DNA of 64,000 nucleotides from Persicitalea sp963716085 (GCA_963716085.1 OY970288.1:4154001-4218000), one strand, 5' to 3'. Shown: positions 40,815-50,581, counted from the stretch's first letter. The notes: a model not told the origin generated them from the letters alone. Made by a program: numbers and translations.

Positions 40815-40845
40815 AAAAAAAAGGCCGCACGACGCGGCCTTTTTC
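40815..40845 (-). terminator. Terminator of the adhesin operon 45443-40863
   Basis: On the minus strand GGCCGC, loop GTCGT, GCGGCC is followed by a run of T residues. It lies about 20 bases after the stop of the adhesin gene at 40863-43205. Confidence 0.85.
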
Positions 40846-40862
40846 TAACGACATTGTGTATT

Positions 40863-43205
40863 TTACTCCTTGCTCACTTTCACGACCCCCTGGCGGTTAT
40901 GCGCGTCGGTGGCCCGGATGAGGTAAATCCCCGTCGGCAAAGTACCCAGCCGGAACTCCACTTCGTTCAAGCCTTCTACCAGTTGCTCCGTCCGCGACTG
41001 CCGTACCCGGCCCGACATATCAAGTACCTCGAAAGTACCCCGCCCGGCAGTGGGGGCAAGTACCTCCACCATCACCGCGTCCTGCACGGGGTTGGGGAAG
41101 GCTCTCAGCGAAAGGCTCAAAGGCAGCTCACTACTTTCCTCTACACCAATCCGGGCATTGCCCGTGCCGCAGCCGCCGATGGTCGCGCCGAGTCGCAAGT
41201 ACCGCTTGGCGATTTTCTCCGACACACACTGCGTCACGCCATAGTAGCAGATCGTCACGTTCTGGTCGCGGTTGCCGCAGCGCACGTCCTGCACGTTGAC
41301 TTTCACCTGGGCCTGCGCCTGGCAGCCGTTGCCGTCCGTCACGGTCACGGTGTAGTTCGTGGTAGTTTCGGGGCAGACGTTGACCGTCGCATCGCTGCCC
41401 GCGCCGTTGTCCCACGAATACGTGAGCGTTGGCGCACCCGTGGCCATTGCCGAGATGTCGGTGCAGTTGCTGCCGAAACCGAAGATAACCGACTGATCGG
41501 GGCCGGGCGTTACGATGGGCAGGGCGTTAACCGTCACGGTGGAAGTACCCGTCAGGTTCTGCGAACACTCGTCTTTGGCTGCGCTCACCAGCATCAATAC
41601 CACATTAGCCGTGGCATTGCCAACTGTAATTACTTGGTTGGTTCCATCCAAAGTAAGAGTCTGGTTACCCGTTTGCCCCGTGATCGTGTAGGTCAGCGTG
41701 GCACCGCTGGTGCCGCTCACGGTAAAAGTAGCGTCGCTGCCTGCGCAGATGGGGCCATTATTGGTCGTAATGGATGCCGTGGGCAGTGGATTGACCGTCA
41801 CCGTGGCCGGGGTCGGAGTCGAAACGCAGCCGTCGGCGTTCTTGACCGAGAGCGAAAAGTCAATGGTGCCGCCCAAGGCGGGACTGCTCAGGTTGACCGT
41901 GATCGGTGAGCCGGGAAGGGGCGCGTCGGTTACGGTCACTATGCCCGTTCCCGATACGGAGTAGGTCGTCGGGTCGTTGGTAGTACCAATGTAGGGAACC
42001 GTGAAGGAAGTGCTGCCCGCGCAGATGGCCGGGAACACACCCGGTCTTAGTGTCGGCTGGGGTGGCGACGTCAGCGTGTAAGTATTGTCCACGAAAAGTG
42101 TAGGGCCGGACTTGGATCTGACCCGAACGGTGTAGGTTTCCCCGTCGGCATCACCCGTAGTGCCGAAACCACTGCTGAGGTTGAAAGGGTCGGCGGTGAG
42201 GTCGGTAAAGGCGGGGGTACCCGTGAAGGAGTTGCCCGCCACAATGGCGTACTCAAAGTCAGAGGTATTGCCATCGATGACGCCAGTCAGGTCGAGGCTC
42301 ACACTTCCCTGGGTGGGATTGGCGCAGGCAGGCTGCATGGCGGTGGCCGTAACCCCGACATCCAAAACCTCGATAATGACCTGCCCGCCGGCGTTGTTGT
42401 CTACTGTGTTGGTCTGGTTGATGCCATCGTTGAAAGACCCACCGCCATAGCCGCCTTCACCACCGATAGTGCCAACAGCTACAGCACCACCAGCGCCGCC
42501 GTTGTATCCCCCACCGCCGCCGCCGCTAAAATGACCTGCCCCGCCAGCGCCGTATCCGCCGCCACCCGAGCCGCCAGAAGTTCCGCCTGTGGCATTGTAT
42601 CCCGCTCCTCCGCCAGTACTTTCGTTGCCATCACCACCGGGGGTAGTTAATCCCCCGCCGCCTGAGCCATCGCCTGCTGCCCCACCCTGCGTACCCGTAT
42701 TGGTGAGCAAGGCAGGTTTACCCGGACCCGTTCCGTTATTAAATCTTCCTCCGCCACCACCACCGCCAGCGACGATCAGCACTGTTCCATCCGAAAAGCG
42801 AACCCCTGATGCCCCTCCGCCGCCGCCACCACCGGTAGAGAACTGAAAATCCTGTCCGGGTGCTCCCGCTACGGCTTCGAACACTTGCCCCGATGAAGCG
42901 GTAAAATCTGCCGACATGACAGCCCCTGCGCCTCCGGAGTAAAAAATTCCATTGGTAGAAGAATTTCCGGTACCGCCCTTCGCTCCCTTTGCCGTAATTC
43001 TCAGCTTGTAGGGCCCACCAGCAGGTACCGTCCAGGAGCCGATAGTGCCATTCTGGCTATGGGCAGGAGCGGAAATGTTTAGTACTTCAACAGAATTCTG
43101 CCCGTAGGCGGGAGTGAGTCCCCAGCCCAGGGTTAGCAGTAGTGCAAATAACCGGATGGCTCGGTACCGAGTGGTTATACGAGATTGATTGGTAGTAATT
43201 TTCAT
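40863..43205 (-). CDS. T9SS-secreted glycine-rich adhesin-like protein
   Basis: A 780-residue secreted protein. Signal peptide 1-36. Residues about 40-285 are a glycine-rich domain with runs of six to eight Gly (for example FSTGGGGGGGASGV) starting with IGSWTVPAGGPYKLRITAKG. Two to three Ig/PKD-like domains follow (LPTASITTNNGPICAGSDAT), then the shared C-terminal cassette (about 570-780). The cassette consists of an Ig-like domain (VIFGFGSNCTDISA), the four-cysteine module (DVRCGNRDQNVTICYYGVTQ then CVS and GGCG) and a T9SS sorting domain (FPNPVQDAVMVEVL, GRGTFEVLDMSGRVR, LPTGIYLIRATD). It is the second gene of an operon with 43275-45443 (69-base gap). Confidence 0.88.
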   Translation of the reverse strand: MKITTNQSRITTRYRAIRLFALLLTLGWGLTPAYGQNSVEVLNISAPAHSQNGTIGSWTVPAGGPYKLRITAKGAKGGTGNSSTNGIFYSGGAGAVMSADFTASSGQVFEAVAGAPGQDFQFSTGGGGGGGASGVRFSDGTVLIVAGGGGGGGRFNNGTGPGKPALLTNTGTQGGAAGDGSGGGGLTTPGGDGNESTGGGAGYNATGGTSGGSGGGGYGAGGAGHFSGGGGGGYNGGAGGAVAVGTIGGEGGYGGGSFNDGINQTNTVDNNAGGQVIIEVLDVGVTATAMQPACANPTQGSVSLDLTGVIDGNTSDFEYAIVAGNSFTGTPAFTDLTADPFNLSSGFGTTGDADGETYTVRVRSKSGPTLFVDNTYTLTSPPQPTLRPGVFPAICAGSTSFTVPYIGTTNDPTTYSVSGTGIVTVTDAPLPGSPITVNLSSPALGGTIDFSLSVKNADGCVSTPTPATVTVNPLPTASITTNNGPICAGSDATFTVSGTSGATLTYTITGQTGNQTLTLDGTNQVITVGNATANVVLMLVSAAKDECSQNLTGTSTVTVNALPIVTPGPDQSVIFGFGSNCTDISAMATGAPTLTYSWDNGAGSDATVNVCPETTTNYTVTVTDGNGCQAQAQVKVNVQDVRCGNRDQNVTICYYGVTQCVSEKIAKRYLRLGATIGGCGTGNARIGVEESSELPLSLSLRAFPNPVQDAVMVEVLAPTAGRGTFEVLDMSGRVRQSRTEQLVEGLNEVEFRLGTLPTGIYLIRATDAHNRQGVVKVSKE

Positions 43206-43274
43206 GATTTGAAAGTGGTTAGGTAGTTTATGTATGATAAAAGCCGGGCAGACCCTCCGCCCGGCTATGCTTCG

Positions 43275-45443
43275 TTATTGCTTACTCACCCGCACCACGC
43301 CCTTATTATTCAGCGCGTCAACGGCTTTGATCAGGTAAACCCCCGTCGGCAAACTACCCAGCCGGAACTCCACCTCGTTCAAGCCTTCGATCAGGTTTTC
43401 CTGCCGCGACTGTCTCACCCGGCCCGTTACGTCCAGTACCTCGAAAGTACCTCGGCCGGCATTGGGGGCAAGTATCTCCACCATCACGGCATCCTGCACG
43501 GGATTGGGGTAAGCTTTTAGCGAAAGCTGCAAGGGTAGGTTGCTTTCCTCGACGCCGATTCGGGCATTACCCGTGCCGCAGCCGCCCAAAGTCGCGCCAA
43601 GTTTGAGGTAGCGCTTAGCGATTTTCTCCGACACACATTGCGTCACGCCGTAGTAGCAGATCGTCACGTTCTGGTTGCGGTTGCCGCAGCGCACGTCCTG
43701 CACGTTGACTTTCACCTGGGCCTGCGCCTGGCAACCGTTGCCGTCGGTGACGGTGACTTCGTAGGTCGTGGTGGTTTCGGGGCAGACGTTGACCGTGGCG
43801 GTATTGCCCGCGCCGTTGTCCCACGAAAAACTAAGTGGCCCGCTGCTGTTGGTCGAGGCCGAGATGTCGGTACAATTGCTGCCGAAGCCGAAAACGACGG
43901 ACTGGTCGCTGGTCGTGAGAGTGGCGGCTGTCAGCAGAACGGAGACGACGCGTCCACACGCATTCGCATCGTCGGTGACGGAAAAGTACACCGGGGTGGT
44001 ACTTCCGGGGGCCAGATTGGTAGCCGTGAACTCATTGGTGGCTTGATTGTAGTTTCCGGCGGGCATCGTAAGGGCTTCGTCTTTGTACCAAATGGCAGCG
44101 GCCGTGAAGCTGTTGGCACCTCCCAGCATCAGAGCAGGCTTGAAAGTGGCGCACAGGCTGGCCCTGGGCAGGGCGATGACGTCGTTGTTGGTCACGTTGG
44201 GGATGGGGTTGCCCTGCGGGTAGGCAATGACGCCGTCGTTGGTTAGACCGCTGTTGGTGTGGGGCTGGGTGGTGTTGACCGTGAAGAAACCCGCGTTGGT
44301 GAAGTTGCTGCTGTTGGCGATGTTGTCGAATACCGTCAGCGTGGCGCAGCTACTATTGGAAAACGTACCATCGTTAGTGATACCGTTGCCACCGATGCTC
44401 CCCTCCGTGCCAATTTTGATAGACCCTTCGTTGGTGAATGTCCGGCCTACTCGATTGTTGATCCCATCACCGGAGGGCCGATCAATGCGAATTTCCCCGC
44501 TTGGGCGGTTGACAAAGGGCTTGTCGTTAAGAATACCCGCTATTCCGGTAGCGGCATTGGCTCCAATGGCGATCAACCCGGAATTCTCGAAGCTCTGGGC
44601 ATTAGAAGTGTTCCAGATTCCGTTGCCCCAGGAGCGGTCGATGTGGATTTCACCCGTTGCCTGATTGGTAAATGTATGCAGATTGATAATTCCATCCTGA
44701 CCCGAACTGACTGCGGTGCCCGTGCTGATGTTGCCCGCATTGGTGAAGGTTCCGCCAGGATGGTTCCGAATCGCGGAGATGCCGCCTCGGACAACGATAC
44801 GATCTACTGTGATGATGCCGCCCGCTTCATTCACGAACTGCGCACTGTTATAAATGCCCCAGCCGCCAATGTTTCCAGTACTGCCGATTGCGACGATCCC
44901 CGAATTGGTAAAAGTTCCGGCCTGTGTGTACAGTGCTACGGTACTTCCATCGGCAATGTTGTCGATGGAAATGGTACCTCCATTTGTGATTTGGCTGGTG
45001 CCATTATAATTCCAGATTCCAATTCCTCTGGTATCTGCGGAGGTGCCAATCTGAATCCGGCCATCGTTTGCGATGGTACCCCCGTTATAAATCGAAGTGG
45101 TCAGGCCGTTGGCCGGAAACGAGCTGTCGATAGTGAGTATTCCCGCCGCCGTGACCGACAGCGATGCCTGTTGATACAACTCCACTGATTTGGCCACGAC
45201 GGAAGTACCGATTATGGGCTGGTTGGCGGGTCCTACCGGAATCTTCACATCGTCAATGGCGGTGGGCACCGCATTCGTACTCCAGTTGGTGGCCGTGGCC
45301 CAGTCGGTACTGGTCGCGCCCGTCCAGGTGGTTTGGGCGTGGAGGGAGAAGGCCCCGCATACGAACAGCGCGGCCAGCAACAGTTCTCTGATCTGAAAAG
45401 AAAGGGGTGTGTGGGTTGGGTTTTGTCTGTATTGCTTTTTCAT
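43275..45443 (-). CDS. T9SS-secreted beta-solenoid adhesin-like protein
   Basis: A 722-residue secreted protein. Signal peptide to about residue 37 (LLLAALFVCGAFSLHAQ), then TTWTGATSTDWATATNWSTN. Residues about 85-400 are imperfect repeats of the type GIxN-xxFxN-xGxIxIG, likely a parallel beta-solenoid. A linker domain with ANSFTAAAIWYKDEALTMPA and an Ig-like domain follow, then the shared C-terminal cassette with the Cys module and T9SS sorting domain (GIYLIKAVDALNNKGVVRVS). Its architecture is the same as that of the protein at 57069-59270. Its first 120 bases and its upstream region are duplicated at the gene at 48314-50272. Three 20-21-bp-spaced repeats lie upstream. Confidence 0.88.
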   Translation of the reverse strand: MKKQYRQNPTHTPLSFQIRELLLAALFVCGAFSLHAQTTWTGATSTDWATATNWSTNAVPTAIDDVKIPVGPANQPIIGTSVVAKSVELYQQASLSVTAAGILTIDSSFPANGLTTSIYNGGTIANDGRIQIGTSADTRGIGIWNYNGTSQITNGGTISIDNIADGSTVALYTQAGTFTNSGIVAIGSTGNIGGWGIYNSAQFVNEAGGIITVDRIVVRGGISAIRNHPGGTFTNAGNISTGTAVSSGQDGIINLHTFTNQATGEIHIDRSWGNGIWNTSNAQSFENSGLIAIGANAATGIAGILNDKPFVNRPSGEIRIDRPSGDGINNRVGRTFTNEGSIKIGTEGSIGGNGITNDGTFSNSSCATLTVFDNIANSSNFTNAGFFTVNTTQPHTNSGLTNDGVIAYPQGNPIPNVTNNDVIALPRASLCATFKPALMLGGANSFTAAAIWYKDEALTMPAGNYNQATNEFTATNLAPGSTTPVYFSVTDDANACGRVVSVLLTAATLTTSDQSVVFGFGSNCTDISASTNSSGPLSFSWDNGAGNTATVNVCPETTTTYEVTVTDGNGCQAQAQVKVNVQDVRCGNRNQNVTICYYGVTQCVSEKIAKRYLKLGATLGGCGTGNARIGVEESNLPLQLSLKAYPNPVQDAVMVEILAPNAGRGTFEVLDVTGRVRQSRQENLIEGLNEVEFRLGSLPTGVYLIKAVDALNNKGVVRVSKQ

Positions 45444-45524
45444 ATGAGTGATTGGTGAATGGTGAAAAGAAAAGTTAAAATCGACTGAGCCAAGTACCGC
45501 AGATCAGCCCATAGAGACTTCTGC

Positions 45525-45575
45525 TATTGTGTCAAAAACTTCGTGTATTGTGTCATTTCTTCTGCTATTGTGTCA
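45525..45575 (-). promoter_or_regulatory. Three TATTGTGTCA direct repeats at 20-21 bp spacing
   Basis: Identical TATTGTGTCA copies at 45525-45534, 45546-45555 and 45566-45575. They begin 82 bases upstream of the adhesin start at 45443. On the coding strand each reads TGACACAATA. Confidence 0.75.
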
Positions 45576-45640
45576 AAAGAGCGTTTTTCGGGAACGAAAG
45601 CATCGGGTGGAGGCAATGAAAGTATTTGCTCTTCCCCAGC

Positions 45641-45703
45641 CAACCGATCTAGGACGTACCTAGGCGAAAACTGTCCGAAAGTGCCGTTTTAGTTACCGGG
45701 GAG
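45641..45703. repeat. 63-bp interspersed repeat, copy 2
   Basis: Begins CAACCGATCTAGGACG and contains GTGCCGTTTTAGTTACCG. It is nearly identical to 50470-50532 and related to 36422-36484. Confidence 0.8.
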
Positions 45704-45716
45704 ATTATTCTTGACA

Positions 45717-45752
45717 ACAAAAGGGGCCGCCGGGTGCCACTCCCCGACAGCC
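45717..45752 (-). terminator. Terminator of the operon 50272-45790
   Basis: On the minus strand a 10-bp stem (GGCTGTCGGG with CCCGGCGGCC, including G-T pairs) is followed by CCTTTTGTTG. It lies 38 bases after the NHL adhesin stop. Confidence 0.65.
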
Positions 45753-45789
45753 TTTTCTATTCCAGAAGGATTATTTTTATACAAAAACT

Positions 45790-48273
45790 CTACTGCTTAC
45801 TCACCCGCACCACGCCCTTATTATTCAGCGCGTCCACGGCCCGGATCAGGTAGATTCCCGTCGGCAAACTACCCAAACGGAACTCCACTTCGTTCAACCC
45901 TTCGACCAGGTTTTCCGTGCGCGTCTGCCGCGCCCGGCCTGCTACATCCAGCACCTCGAACGTGGCTGCACCCGCCACACTGCTAAGTACCTCCACGGTC
46001 ACAGCGTCCTGCACGGGGTTGGGGAAGGCTTTTAAAGACAGTTGTAGCGGAAGTTCACTGCTTTCCTCCACGCCAAGCCGCGCGTTCCTGCTGCCACAGC
46101 CGCCGATGGTCGCGCCGAGTTTGAGGTAGCGAGCCGCGATTTTCTCCGAAACACATTGCGTCACGCCGTAGTAGCAGATTGTCACGTTCTGGTTGCGGTT
46201 GCCGCAGCGCACATCCTGCACGTTGACCGTCACCTGGGCCGTGGCTTGGCAGCCGTTGCCGTCGGTCACCGTCACGTTGTAGGTCGTGGTGGTTTGTGGC
46301 CAGACATTCACCGTCTGGCCGCTCAGATTACCCGGATTCCAGGTGAACACATAATCTGCTCCGCTGCCGCCGTTGGGCGTGGCCATCAGGTCGGTGCAGT
46401 TGCTGTTGGGCCCGCCGAAGCCCAGGATCACCGATTGGTCGGCTCCGGCATTCACCGTCGGCAGTGCGTTGACCGTGACGGTGGCCGAACCTGAGAAGGA
46501 GGTACCCGCGCAGTTGGCATCGCTCAGACTGGTGACGGTGTAGCTGCCCGCCGGGGCGTTGGCAATCACGTAGGGATTGGTGGCCGTACCCGTTACGGTG
46601 GTGGGCGTGGTGCCGTTGGTGTAGGTAAAGGTGAAGGGAGCCGTACCCGTCAGGGCGATGCTCACATCGGGTCGGAGTTGTCCTGCGCATACCACACCGC
46701 CACCGCTGACGGTGGCCGTGGGCAGCGGGTTGACCGTCACGGTGGCACTACCCGTCAGAGAAGTACCCGCGCAGTTGGCATCGCTCAGGGCGGTGACGGT
46801 GTAGCTGCCTGCCGGGGCGTTGGCAATCACGTAGGGATTGGTGGAAGTACCCGTTACGGTGGTGGGCGTGGTGCCGTTGGTGTAGGTGAACGTGAAGGGA
46901 GCCGTACCCGTCAGGGCGATGGACACATCGGGTCGAGGTTGTCCAGCGCATACCACACCGCCACCGCTGACGGTCGCCGTGGGCAGGGCGTTGACCGTCA
47001 CCGGCACGGTAGTTGAAGCCGTACCAAGGTCATTGGTCAGGGTCAGCGTGTAGGTCTGGCTACCCGAGCCGATGGCCGTGATACTCTGACTAAAAGCCGT
47101 GCCGCTGGCCGTGCCGGATCGCGAACTGCCCGCCCCATTGTCTAGGGTATAGCTGTAATTTCCACTATTCTTTCCCACCGTGGCCGTAAAGGTGATGGAC
47201 TGTCCGGCGCAGATGGGGTTGGGGGTAGCCGACAGGCCCGACACGGTGGGCGCCACCAACAGGCTAAACTTCTGAACACGATTGTTATTATAATCAGCAA
47301 CATAGACGTTGCCAGACGCGTCCACATACACGCCCGAGGCACGAGTCAACTGATTGGCCGCGCTACCAAAGCCAGCGACCCCGGCCACGGTGGTACCCGC
47401 TGTGGCCCCCGGTGCCCACTTCTGGATGCGAGCGTTAAATTCATCGGCCACAAAGACGTTGCCCGATGCGTCCACATACACGTCCGATGCTCCATCGAAC
47501 TGATTGGCCGCGCTGCCTAGTCTATTGCCCCCGGCCACGGTGGTGCCCGCTGTGGCCCCCGGTGCCCACTTCTGGATGCGAGCGTTAGCGTAATCGGCCA
47601 CATAGATGTTGCCCGATGCGTCCACATACACGCCCAATGGAAAAGCCAGTTGATTAGCCGCACTGCCACTGCCATTGCCCCCGGCCACGGTGGTGCCCAC
47701 TGTGGCCCCTGGTGCCCACCTCTGGATGCGATGGTTATTGTAATCGGCCACATAGACGTTACCCGTTGCGTCCACGGACACGCCCGCTGGAAAAGCCAGT
47801 TGATTGGCCGCGCTGCCACGACCATTGCCCCCGGCCACGGTGGTGCCCGCTGTGGCCCCCGGCGTCCACTTCTGGACGCGATCGTTATTTGAATCGGCCA
47901 TATAGATGTTGCCCGAGGCGTCCACATGTATGCCCCTCGGAAAATACAACTGACTGGCACCACCGCCTTGTCCATTGCCCCCGGCCACGGTGGTGCCCGA
48001 TGAGGCCCCTGGTGCCCACTTCTGGACGCGATTATTAGTAAGTTCGGACACATAGACATTGCCCGATGCGTCTACATACACGCCAATTGGACCATTCAAC
48101 TGATTGAGCTCGCTGCCTTGTCCATTGCCCCCGGCCACGGTCGCGCCGTTGGGGTCGTAAGCCTGAGCCTGGGCGGCAGGCGACAGTAGCCACGCCAGCA
48201 GGGTTGCAATTAAAAACAGCCAGCCCCTTGGGCGGCGATAGTTGGGTCGAGTCTCTGATAGGGTGTTTTGCAT
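45790..48273 (-). CDS. T9SS-secreted NHL-repeat protein with Ig-like domains
   Basis: An 827-residue secreted protein. After the signal peptide (about 1-36) come six NHL repeats (about 40-345), each 50 residues (150 bp) and very similar at the DNA level (GVYVDASGNVYVADYNNNRV type), forming one beta-propeller. One Ig/PKD-like domain is followed by two almost identical Ig-like repeats (LPTATVSGGGVVCAGQ). The shared C-terminal cassette (VILGFGGPNSNCTDLMA, DVRCGNRNQNVTICYYGVTQ, T9SS domain ending VVRVSKQ) completes it. NHL propellers bind proteins or glycans. The start is 40 bases downstream of the gene at 48314-50272, so they are probably co-transcribed. Confidence 0.88.
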   Translation of the reverse strand: MQNTLSETRPNYRRPRGWLFLIATLLAWLLSPAAQAQAYDPNGATVAGGNGQGSELNQLNGPIGVYVDASGNVYVSELTNNRVQKWAPGASSGTTVAGGNGQGGGASQLYFPRGIHVDASGNIYMADSNNDRVQKWTPGATAGTTVAGGNGRGSAANQLAFPAGVSVDATGNVYVADYNNHRIQRWAPGATVGTTVAGGNGSGSAANQLAFPLGVYVDASGNIYVADYANARIQKWAPGATAGTTVAGGNRLGSAANQFDGASDVYVDASGNVFVADEFNARIQKWAPGATAGTTVAGVAGFGSAANQLTRASGVYVDASGNVYVADYNNNRVQKFSLLVAPTVSGLSATPNPICAGQSITFTATVGKNSGNYSYTLDNGAGSSRSGTASGTAFSQSITAIGSGSQTYTLTLTNDLGTASTTVPVTVNALPTATVSGGGVVCAGQPRPDVSIALTGTAPFTFTYTNGTTPTTVTGTSTNPYVIANAPAGSYTVTALSDANCAGTSLTGSATVTVNPLPTATVSGGGVVCAGQLRPDVSIALTGTAPFTFTYTNGTTPTTVTGTATNPYVIANAPAGSYTVTSLSDANCAGTSFSGSATVTVNALPTVNAGADQSVILGFGGPNSNCTDLMATPNGGSGADYVFTWNPGNLSGQTVNVWPQTTTTYNVTVTDGNGCQATAQVTVNVQDVRCGNRNQNVTICYYGVTQCVSEKIAARYLKLGATIGGCGSRNARLGVEESSELPLQLSLKAFPNPVQDAVTVEVLSSVAGAATFEVLDVAGRARQTRTENLVEGLNEVEFRLGSLPTGIYLIRAVDALNNKGVVRVSKQ

Positions 48274-48313
48274 GATTACAGGAATTTGTTAAATAAATAA
48301 TGGGTCAATATTC

Positions 48314-50272
48314 TTACTCCTTACTCACCCGTACCACGCCCTGATTATTCAGCGCGTCCACGGCTTTGATCAGGTAAATTCCCGTCGGCAAACTACCCAG
48401 CCGGAACTCCACCTCGTTCAAGCCTTCCACCAGGCTTTCCTGCCGCGACTGCCGCACGCGGCCCGTTACGTCAAGTACCTCGAAGGTACCCCGCCCGGCA
48501 TTGGGGGCAAGTACTTCCAAAGTCACAGCGTCCTGCACGGGGTTGGGGAAGGCTTTCAGGCTGAGTTGCAAGGGCAGTGCGGCGCTTTCCGGTACGCCTA
48601 GTCGAGCATTCCCGGTGCCACAGCCGCCGATGGTCGCGCCGAGTTTCAGGTAGCGGGCCGCGATTTTCTCCGACACGCACTGCGTCACGCCGTAGTAGCA
48701 GATCGTCACGTTCTGGTCGCGGTTGCCGCAGCGCACGTCCTGCACGTTCACGGTTACCTGGGCCGTAGCCTGGCAGGTGTTGGCGTCGGTCACGGTTACG
48801 GTGTAGGTGGTAGTAGTTTGGGGACAAACCTCCGTGCTGGCGGTGTTGGTCGGGTTAGCACCAGCACTCCAGGCATAGGTGTAAGACCCTGTGCCGCCAC
48901 TGCCGCTGGCCGTCAGCGTGGTGCAGTTGCTCCCAAAGCCAAACACGACCGAGGTGTTGCCGCTCACGCTGGCGCTGAGGGCGGTAGCAGGCTCGCCGAT
49001 GGTGACAGGCTGGGCCTCCGACTCGCAATCGTTGGCGTCCTTGACCCTGACGGAGTAGCTGCCCGCCGACCGGCCCGAGAGCGTGGAAATGTCGCCATAG
49101 TTGGCCCCGCCGTCGATCGAGTAGGTGTAGGGGGCAGTGCCGCCGCTGGGCGTGAGGGCGATGCTGCCGTCGCTCCCGCCCTGGCAGCGCACGTTGCTCA
49201 CCGTGGGGGTGAAGGTTATGGGCGGGCAGGTGGTGGGCGGATCGAATTGATACGTAATCGTTACGAGACCATCACCCGTATTAGCTCCGGCCAGGTTGTT
49301 TTGGTCGGTACCACTATTGAAAGAGCCCCCGCCACCGCCAGGGCCATTCCCACCACCACCACCTGAGTAACCACCCCCGCCGCCGCCACTGGCCACTCCG
49401 GTTCCTGCACCACCGCCACCAAAACCTCCTATCCCTACATCAGATGTACCACCACCACCACCGCCTGCGCCACCACTGACAAAAGCTTTTCCGCCAGGAA
49501 CTGTGGAATTTGCACCAGTACCATCGGTCAGAAGACCACCACCACCAGCGCTATTGGCACCGGCGGTACCACCAGTACCACCGGTACCTGCATTGCCACC
49601 AGAACCACCATTGCTGCCGCTTCCATTTCCACCACTGGTCCCTGTCTGTCCATTCTTTGTCAATGCATCGTTGTCTACACCGCTACCCCCTCCGCCTCCG
49701 GCAATCATTAATGGCTGGTTGGCGTTATCCGTGACAAATGAGCCACCGCCTCCGCCATTGCGTTGAGGGCTTTTCTGCCCTACCAAAATTTTGAGTTGCT
49801 GGCCCCCGGTTACCGGGATAACTCCGGAAATAATTGCTCCCATACCAGCGGAATAAATAGTAGGGTTGCCAAATAGGGGCGGACCAAAGCCACCTTCTGC
49901 CCCTTTTGCTTCAATAGTCAGCGAAGAAACCCCATCCGGCACCGTCCAGGTAACGATAGTGCCTGTATAATTGAAAGTCTCAGTAATGGGAGTTGGAAGA
50001 GCGACTTCCCTGCCCCTGCGCGGGACTTCGGTAGCCCGGTTGAAAACCGACTTAGTAGCAGGAGCAACCGGAACGATGGACTTGTTCGTCTCAGCAGTTA
50101 CTCCTGACGACCAATTTTTCGCTATGTACTCGGTGCTGCTCATGCCCGTCCAAATGATGGTATGCGCGTGGAGGGAAAACGCCCCGCATACGAACAGCGT
50201 GGCCAGCAACAGTTCTCTGATCTGAAAAGAAAGGGGTGTGTGGGTTGGGTTTTGTCTGTATTGCTTTTTCAT
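48314..50272 (-). CDS. T9SS-secreted glycine-rich protein with SprB-type repeat
   Basis: A 652-residue secreted protein. Its signal region is nearly identical to that of the gene at 43275-45443 (MKKQYRQNPTHTPLSFQIRE). A glycine-rich domain (about 95-345; YTGTIVTWTVPDGVSSLTIE, then many GGGG runs) is followed by one SprB-like repeat (VSNVRCQGGSDGSIALTPSG). The shared C-terminal cassette comes last (VVFGFGSNCTTLTASGSGG, Cys module, T9SS domain ending VVRVSKE). SprB repeats are found in the gliding adhesin of Flavobacterium. It is the first gene of a two-gene unit with the NHL protein; three TATTGTGTCA repeats lie 82 bases upstream. Confidence 0.88.
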   Translation of the reverse strand: MKKQYRQNPTHTPLSFQIRELLLATLFVCGAFSLHAHTIIWTGMSSTEYIAKNWSSGVTAETNKSIVPVAPATKSVFNRATEVPRRGREVALPTPITETFNYTGTIVTWTVPDGVSSLTIEAKGAEGGFGPPLFGNPTIYSAGMGAIISGVIPVTGGQQLKILVGQKSPQRNGGGGGSFVTDNANQPLMIAGGGGGSGVDNDALTKNGQTGTSGGNGSGSNGGSGGNAGTGGTGGTAGANSAGGGGLLTDGTGANSTVPGGKAFVSGGAGGGGGGTSDVGIGGFGGGGAGTGVASGGGGGGYSGGGGGNGPGGGGGSFNSGTDQNNLAGANTGDGLVTITYQFDPPTTCPPITFTPTVSNVRCQGGSDGSIALTPSGGTAPYTYSIDGGANYGDISTLSGRSAGSYSVRVKDANDCESEAQPVTIGEPATALSASVSGNTSVVFGFGSNCTTLTASGSGGTGSYTYAWSAGANPTNTASTEVCPQTTTTYTVTVTDANTCQATAQVTVNVQDVRCGNRDQNVTICYYGVTQCVSEKIAARYLKLGATIGGCGTGNARLGVPESAALPLQLSLKAFPNPVQDAVTLEVLAPNAGRGTFEVLDVTGRVRQSRQESLVEGLNEVEFRLGSLPTGIYLIKAVDALNNQGVVRVSKE

Positions 50273-50353
50273 AAGAGTGATTGGTGAATGGTGAAAAGAA
50301 AAGTTAAAATCGACTGAGCCAAGTACCGCAGATCAGCCCACAGAGACTTCTGC

Positions 50354-50404
50354 TATTGTGTCAAAAACTTCGTGTATTGTGTCATTTCTTCTGCTATTGT
50401 GTCA
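50354..50404 (-). promoter_or_regulatory. Three TATTGTGTCA direct repeats, second site
   Basis: Copies at 50354-50363, 50375-50384 and 50395-50404, identical to those at 45525-45575, and at the same distance (82 bases) from the start codon at 50272. Confidence 0.75.
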
Positions 50405-50469
50405 AAAGAGCGGTTTTCGGGAACGAAAGCATCGGGTGGAGGCAATGAAAGTATTTGCTCTTCCCCAGC

Positions 50470-50532
50470 CAACCGATCTAGGACGTACCTAGGCGAAAAC
50501 TGTCCCAAAGTGCCGTTTTAGTTACCGGGGAG
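50470..50532. repeat. 63-bp interspersed repeat, copy 3
   Basis: Nearly identical to 45641-45703, as part of the duplicated block. Confidence 0.8.
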
Positions 50533-50545
50533 ATTATTCTTGCCA

Positions 50546-50581
50546 ACAAAAGGGGCCGCCGGGTGCCACTCCCCGACAGCC
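50546..50581 (-). terminator. Terminator after the SprB-repeat adhesin
   Basis: Same hairpin as at 45717-45752, following the stop of the gene at 50619-52883 by 37 bases on the minus strand. Confidence 0.65.

Larger units (their letters stand above)
45338..46200. repeat. Segmental duplication block, copy 1 (approx. 860 bp)
   Basis: The block runs from the signal-peptide coding end of the gene at 43275-45443, across the intergenic region, into the 3' cassette of the gene at 45790-48273. It is nearly identical to 50168-51030. The 346-base intergenic part 45444-45789 holds the three direct repeats, the 63-bp interspersed repeat and a terminator. Block ends are approximate. Confidence 0.8.

Noticed and set aside
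42589..42846. Proline-rich plus-strand frames opposite the glycine-rich domains (also at 49503-49766 and 52168-52587)
   Set aside because: Proline codons are the complement of glycine codons, so these are shadows of the glycine-rich adhesin domains.
47380..48130. Regularly spaced repeats suggestive of a CRISPR array
   Set aside because: The 150-bp period is in frame, codes for NHL blades, and the intervening sequence is also conserved. There are no cas genes.
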